A DNA stretch of 58,139 bases from an uncultured Pelagibacteraceae bacterium (lineage in GTDB: Bacteria > Pseudomonadota > Alphaproteobacteria > Pelagibacterales > Pelagibacteraceae). The stretch is from assembly GCA_902590395.1 (NCBI GenBank), contig CACIWQ010000006.1:1-58139 (forward strand), given 5' to 3'. The notes below the pieces were generated by a model that was not told the DNA's origin, did not search any database, and saw only the letters and a list, made by a program, of their open reading frames with translations. The translations under genes were made by a program, and so were the position numbers. This document shows positions 54,098 to 58,139 of the stretch, in pieces (position 1 is the first letter of the stretch; each line of letters opens with the position of its first letter).

Positions 54098-54655
54098 ATG
54101 TTAAAAAAAATTAAAGTAATTATATTAATAACAATGATATCCTTTTTTACAAATAATGTTACAGCTAATTATGAAAAACTTGCTTATGACTTTCAATTTA
54201 ACGATTTAGATGGAAGTCCGTTAAAACTTTCTGAGTATAAAGGCAAAATCATAATAGCTGTTAACGTCGCTAGTCAATGTGGTTTTACTAAACAGTATGA
54301 AGATATGCAAAAGATATGGAATAAGTATCAAGAAAGGAATTTTGTAATTTTAGGCATACCTTCAAATGATTTCGGAAAACAAGAACCTGGCACAAATAAA
54401 GAAATCAAAAATTTCTGTGAAGCAAAATTTGGTATAACATTTCCCATGACCGAAAAAATTTCAGTAAAAGGTGATAATGCTCACCCCTTTTATATTTGGG
54501 CTAAAAAAAATTATGGAAAGAGCGCTGTTCCAAAGTGGAATTTCCATAAAATTATAATTGATAAAGATGGAAAAATTGCTGAAACATTTTCATCAATCAC
54601 TAAGCCCACTTCTGAAAAATTTATCAAAACGATTGAAAAATTATTGGACAGCTAA
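54098..54655 (+). CDS. Glutathione peroxidase family protein (Cys type), exported
   Basis: A 185-residue peroxidase with an N-terminal signal peptide (about 1-23, ending TANYE). The catalytic tetrad is visible: Cys61 in NVASQCGFTKQY, Gln95 in NDFGKQEPG, and Trp147/Asn148 in VPKWNFHK. Cys replaces the selenocysteine of vertebrate enzymes, so it probably uses thioredoxin. It would detoxify peroxides in the periplasm, including H2O2 made by sarcosine oxidase if it diffuses out (inference). It is cotranscribed with nhaA. Confidence 0.93.
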   Translation: MLKKIKVIILITMISFFTNNVTANYEKLAYDFQFNDLDGSPLKLSEYKGKIIIAVNVASQCGFTKQYEDMQKIWNKYQERNFVILGIPSNDFGKQEPGTNKEIKNFCEAKFGITFPMTEKISVKGDNAHPFYIWAKKNYGKSAVPKWNFHKIIIDKDGKIAETFSSITKPTSEKFIKTIEKLLDS

Positions 54656-54656
54656 T

Positions 54657-56795
54657 TTATTTTGCCCACAAGTATCGGGTCTTAATTTTTTGATCATAAG
54701 TCTTTTCTAATATAAATTTGGATACTAAAGTTGAATTAAAGTATTTTAAGTATTTATTTTTTCCATTTTTAGCAATTTTTTTTCTTAATTTGTCCTCAAC
54801 GCAGTACTTCTGTATTTTTTCCGATAAATCTTTAAGATTTTTATAAAAGATCATCTCATTGTCATCGAAAAAGTCCCTATATTGCGTTCCCTCATCTACA
54901 AAAGTCAGTAAACCATTTCCTATTATCTGAGTAATTCTATCACTGCTATAATATTTGATTGGATTACCTCTACTTAAATTAATCCCCATTTTACAATTTG
55001 ATAATACTTTGTAAAATTGGTCAGCCCAAATAGGTTGGATATTATTCATTCCATATACCTCAAACTTAATATTAGGTGTTATTTTAATTAAATTTTTCAT
55101 AAATATTTCTCTATCATCTTTTTTTCCAATTTTTAATTTGCCCCTATGAACACCATGACTTAGTGCAAAAAAAACATCATATATACAATTTTTATTATAA
55201 TTACTTAAATACTCAAAAGATTTGTCGCATGGATTAGGTATGAAGTTATACTTTGTTTTGTCTTTTATAAAATCGAGAACATCGGGAGATGTAGTTAAAA
55301 AGTTTGCATCTAAATAATCCTGTTTATCTAAAATTCTCTTTTTATTATTGAGATAATCAGGTCCAGACTTAATTAATGGATCGAGAAACCACTGTGAAAT
55401 TTTAATTCCATTATCGTATTTCTTAATCTTCTGTAAAGTTTCTGGTAATACTGCATCTGCATGACCTAATACTATACAGTCTGGTTTATAATTTAAAAAA
55501 ACTTTAAACAATTTATCATTTAACGCATCTACACCTTTTAAATCGCTATAAGATTTATAATTTTTTATTATATCTCTGTCGCTAAACTCCAAAACGCTAT
55601 GGCCATTTCTTATAAAGCCATTATTTATTCTTCTACCAGTATTAAAATATAATCTTCCATCATATCTTTCATTAAAGTTTGTAACATGTAAAATCTTTAA
55701 ATTGGATTTATCAATATTAAGTAAATTTAATTTAAATTGACTCTCTCTTAAAATAACATTTCTGCATAGATCGATTTGCTCTGTTGATTTTTTGTGAGTA
55801 AAGTGAAAATTTTTATTAGATAGATATTGTAGTTTTTGTCTATATTTTTTGTTTTTTATTAATCCATCTATAGATTTATAAAGTTCTTTCTCATTTAAAT
55901 TATTTAAAATAATTCCATTTGTAACAGTTTCTGGCAGTCCTCCCCTATTACTAATGATTACGGCACAACCTCTGCTTGATGCTTCGAATCCAGTCCTTCC
56001 TAAAGGCTCCTCCCATCTAGAACAAGCCACGGCTATACTAGTTTTTGAGAATATTTTTAAAACTTCTTCATGTTTAATAAATCCCATTATATTTAAATTT
56101 TTATGTTTAAAGCTATATTTTTCTCTCTCTTCATCTCCTATAGCAACAGCCTTCCAATTTGAATATTTTTTTAGAATTTTAATAACTGATTTACAAAATA
56201 AATCAAAACCCTTGGCTTTATTTAATTTACCTACAAATGTAATTAAATTTTCTTTTAACTTAACATTGTAGGGCACTTTATTTGTAGAATGATAAATTAC
56301 AAAGAATTTAGAAGATTTATTATAATGATCGTCTAAAGATGATAGAAATCTTTTTTTAATCCATTCACTAATAAAAATTATTTTTTCAGCATTTTCAAAT
56401 AAATATATTCTTTCTTCTTTTGTTTTGGCTCCTTCCATTGTTAATGGATCATTATGAAAGTAAAGAACTAATTTGGATTTAGTTTTATTAACTAAATGTC
56501 TTAAGTAGCTCGGACGGTTATGAATTTCGATAATTTTTGAATTATTTTTTTTTTCATAACTAAGGAATTTATTTAAGTAAGCTTTACCTTTGCTGCTAAA
56601 TATATTTTTTTTACTTACTGGTAAATTTATATACTTAAGATTGTATCTTTTTCTATATTCAGTATGGCCATAAATCGTAATATCTTTTTTATAATTGCTA
56701 TTAATAGTTGTTTCTTTAACGTGTAAAGAAACAGCGCCAGCATAATTTGGTGAAAAATTTTCCTTGTACGGTAACAATATAGAAATTTTGCTCAT
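54657..56795 (-). CDS. Tandem two-domain glycosyltransferase
   Basis: A 712-residue protein with two glycosyltransferase halves. Residues 1-350 are GT4-like: LITFVGKLNKAKGFDLF, SRWEEPLGRTGFEASSRG (with the E-x7-E-like acids) and NRGGLPETV. Residues 355-700 resemble the CgeB/DUF3880-type glycosyltransferase: KILHVTNFNERYDGRLYFN, LGHADAVLP, a C-terminal GNGLLTFVDEGTQYRDFF. Each half ends with a basic helical tail. Such two-domain enzymes build surface polysaccharides. Sugar and acceptor are unknown. It overlaps the MBL gene by 4 bp on the same strand. Confidence 0.85.
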   Translation of the reverse strand: MSKISILLPYKENFSPNYAGAVSLHVKETTINSNYKKDITIYGHTEYRKRYNLKYINLPVSKKNIFSSKGKAYLNKFLSYEKKNNSKIIEIHNRPSYLRHLVNKTKSKLVLYFHNDPLTMEGAKTKEERIYLFENAEKIIFISEWIKKRFLSSLDDHYNKSSKFFVIYHSTNKVPYNVKLKENLITFVGKLNKAKGFDLFCKSVIKILKKYSNWKAVAIGDEEREKYSFKHKNLNIMGFIKHEEVLKIFSKTSIAVACSRWEEPLGRTGFEASSRGCAVIISNRGGLPETVTNGIILNNLNEKELYKSIDGLIKNKKYRQKLQYLSNKNFHFTHKKSTEQIDLCRNVILRESQFKLNLLNIDKSNLKILHVTNFNERYDGRLYFNTGRRINNGFIRNGHSVLEFSDRDIIKNYKSYSDLKGVDALNDKLFKVFLNYKPDCIVLGHADAVLPETLQKIKKYDNGIKISQWFLDPLIKSGPDYLNNKKRILDKQDYLDANFLTTSPDVLDFIKDKTKYNFIPNPCDKSFEYLSNYNKNCIYDVFFALSHGVHRGKLKIGKKDDREIFMKNLIKITPNIKFEVYGMNNIQPIWADQFYKVLSNCKMGINLSRGNPIKYYSSDRITQIIGNGLLTFVDEGTQYRDFFDDNEMIFYKNLKDLSEKIQKYCVEDKLRKKIAKNGKNKYLKYFNSTLVSKFILEKTYDQKIKTRYLWAK

Positions 56796-57562
56796 AAATT
56801 TATTTTGAGTCCATCATATGCAGGTACAACATTTTTTGGAAGCCTCTTAATTAAAAAATTATAGTCAATATCAGAATGTAGATTTGTTAGTATAGTTTTT
56901 TTAGGTTTTAAGTGATCATGCACAAAAAGAGCATCGTCTAAATTAAAATGTGTGTGGTGCTTTTGATATTTTAAGCAATCTAACACTAAAAGTTTAAGAT
57001 TTTTTAGAAATTTAATTTTTATAATTGATAAATCATTACAGTCACTTATATAGGCAGTTTTTTCAAAAACATAAATTAAACTCTTGGTAGCTCCATGAAC
57101 TGCATTAACAGTTTTGAAAAAGATTTTTTCGTTAAATTTACCTAGTGAGAATTTTCCTTTAATTATATTGGATTTAATTATGGGTGGATAAATATTAACT
57201 TTTTTAAATAAATATTCATGTCGGTTTCTAAGGTGTTTTATTGTTTTATGATTGCCGTAAATGTTTATCTTTTTTTTATATTTCCAAAAAAATGGTCTTA
57301 ATTCGAATAAACCGCTAGTTTGATCAGCATGTTCATGAGTAAAAACAACTGAAGATATATTTTTAATATTATTTGATACTAGCTGTTCTCTAATATCTGG
57401 AGATGTATCAATCAACACAGAATTTGTACCTTTCATTATAATTGCTGAACATCTTGTTCTTCTATTTTTTTTATTATTTTTATCACATTTGCCCCAAGAA
57501 CCATCAATTCTTGGTACGCCTATTGAACTACCACAACCTAAAATAATAAGTTTTGATTTCAT
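56792..57562 (-). CDS. MBL-fold metallo-hydrolase (PhnP-like)
   Basis: A 256-residue metallo-beta-lactamase-fold protein with GCGSSIGVPRIDGSWGKCD at the start, KNRRTRCSAII, the metal loop THEHADQTSG (His76, His78, Asp80) and later DCLKYQKHHTHFNLDDAL. The Gln after HAD is normal in the alphaproteobacterial branch that follows tatD, whose closest described relative is the phosphoribosyl cyclic phosphate diesterase PhnP. No phn genes are near, so the substrate is open. It lies 1 bp from tatD and in the standard tatD-MBL pair. Confidence 0.88.
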   Translation of the reverse strand: MKSKLIILGCGSSIGVPRIDGSWGKCDKNNKKNRRTRCSAIIMKGTNSVLIDTSPDIREQLVSNNIKNISSVVFTHEHADQTSGLFELRPFFWKYKKKINIYGNHKTIKHLRNRHEYLFKKVNIYPPIIKSNIIKGKFSLGKFNEKIFFKTVNAVHGATKSLIYVFEKTAYISDCNDLSIIKIKFLKNLKLLVLDCLKYQKHHTHFNLDDALFVHDHLKPKKTILTNLHSDIDYNFLIKRLPKNVVPAYDGLKINL

Positions 57563-57563
57563 A

Positions 57564-58139
57564 TTAACTTAAATTAAACAATTTCTTAAAGTTATTAGTT
57601 GTATAAGCTATTACATTGTCTTTTGGAATATTTTTAATTTTGGATAATTTCTCTATCGTATGAATTATATAAGATGGCTCATTTGGTTTACCTCTGTGCG
57701 GCATAGGGGCTAGATACGGAGAATCTGTTTCTACTAATAAATTTTCAATTGGAACCGAAGATACGGCTTGAGCTAAATCATTAGATTTATTGAATGTAAT
57801 GATACCACTAACAGATATATAACAGTTTAAATCAATGAGTTTTTTTGCGAATTCTTGTGAACCAGTAAAACAATGAATTAAAACTTTTAAATTTAAATTA
57901 GACATCTCACTTTTTAAAATCTCATATGTTTCTTTCTCTGCGTTACGTGTGTGCACAACTATTGGGATCTTTAGTTTTATAGCTGCATGAATATGCTCAA
58001 CAAAACTGTCTTTCTGGATCTTGCTTTCGCTATGATTATAAAAAAAATCAAGTCCCGTTTCTCCTATACCTATTATCTTTTTATTTTTAAGGGTATGTTC
58101 ACAAATAATGTCTGAATTTAAATCTTTATAATTTTTTGA
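57564..58139 (-). CDS. tatD: TatD family deoxyribonuclease (5' end missing)
   Basis: The frame is open to the window edge, giving 191 C-terminal residues of a TatD metal-dependent hydrolase. Visible: GIGETGLDFFYNHS (metal-binding Glu), IPIVVHTRNAEKE (His), HCFTGSQEFA, and LLVETDSPYLAPMPHRGKPNEP, the family signature with the metal-binding Asp. TatD enzymes are 3'-5' exonucleases in DNA repair and RNA quality control. The N-terminal HxH site lies beyond the window. It is the last annotated gene and is followed by the MBL-fold gene with a 1-bp gap. Confidence 0.96.
   Translation of the reverse strand, partial: SKNYKDLNSDIICEHTLKNKKIIGIGETGLDFFYNHSESKIQKDSFVEHIHAAIKLKIPIVVHTRNAEKETYEILKSEMSNLNLKVLIHCFTGSQEFAKKLIDLNCYISVSGIITFNKSNDLAQAVSSVPIENLLVETDSPYLAPMPHRGKPNEPSYIIHTIEKLSKIKNIPKDNVIAYTTNNFKKLFNLS

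Noticed and set aside
54270-54290. Possible selenocysteine in the glutathione peroxidase.
   Set aside because: The codon is TGT (Cys), not TGA, so it is the ordinary Cys-type enzyme.

Overview
The window is a very AT-rich, tightly packed alphaproteobacterial chromosome segment. Gene content, gene order and style match the SAR11 / Candidatus Pelagibacter lineage: very short or overlapping gene junctions, heterotetrameric sarcosine oxidase, a proton-pumping pyrophosphatase, NDUFS4-type complex I subunit, ubiquinol-cytochrome c chaperone and minimal intergenic DNA. The lineage call is inference from content; no 16S gene is present. I found 66 protein-coding genes (two cut by the window ends), three tRNA genes (Ser-GCU, Glu-UUC, Pro-UGG), no rRNA, no CRISPR array and no insertion sequence.

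Layout. 1-4979 (+): gatA (3' part), gatB, an O-methyltransferase, trhO and a MATE exporter. 4941-10934 (-): rarD followed by soxBDAG, which oxidatively demethylate sarcosine to glycine and a one-carbon unit. 10991-11082: tRNA-Ser. 11086-13311 (-): lytic transglycosylase. 13356-20686 (+): a ten-gene housekeeping run, dapA-smpB-folK-rsh-pyrE-pdxJ-acpS-lepB-rnc-recO. 20700-21689 (-): hemB. 21797-28276 (+): an Asp/Asn-hydroxylase-like oxygenase, then rpiB-glyA-nrdR-ribD-ribE-ribBA-ribH-nusB (pentose, one-carbon, nucleotide-reductase control and flavin synthesis). 28367-30460: hppA. 30463-33531: bamE back to back with a bc1-complex chaperone gene, then rpmF-plsX-ihfA-merR-rpmG. 33534-36218: chorismate mutase, ctaA, metY. 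36353-42883 (+): rplM-rpsI-argC-lipoprotein-hom-glpX-recJ.

42887-58139 is more accessory in character: a TPR-sulfotransferase, tRNA-Glu, an FAH-family hydrolase, a GIY-YIG nuclease, a GT9 glycosyltransferase, a complete tyrosine recombinase with a striking 9-7-9 inverted repeat just upstream, two small genes without a clear function, a 386-bp non-coding stretch holding a diverged ~70-bp repeat, then transporters, an NDUFS4-like gene, tRNA-Pro, a second sulfotransferase, nhaA, a Cys-type glutathione peroxidase, a two-domain 712-residue glycosyltransferase, an MBL-fold hydrolase and the 3' part of tatD.

How the parts fit: SoxBDAG and GlyA are linked through glycine and 5,10-methylene-tetrahydrofolate; FolK feeds the folate pool, and RibD/E/BA/H supply the flavins the oxidase needs. 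HppA recovers energy from pyrophosphate. CtaA, the bc1 chaperone, HemB and the NDUFS4-like protein serve the respiratory chain. Most of the window is ordinary core genome. The least explained part is the recombinase neighbourhood, about 46.7-48.8 kb. Other points worth a look are a stringent-response enzyme lacking its usual linker region, a RibBA whose GTP cyclohydrolase half has lost its zinc/catalytic motif, and an NrdR with an altered zinc knuckle.
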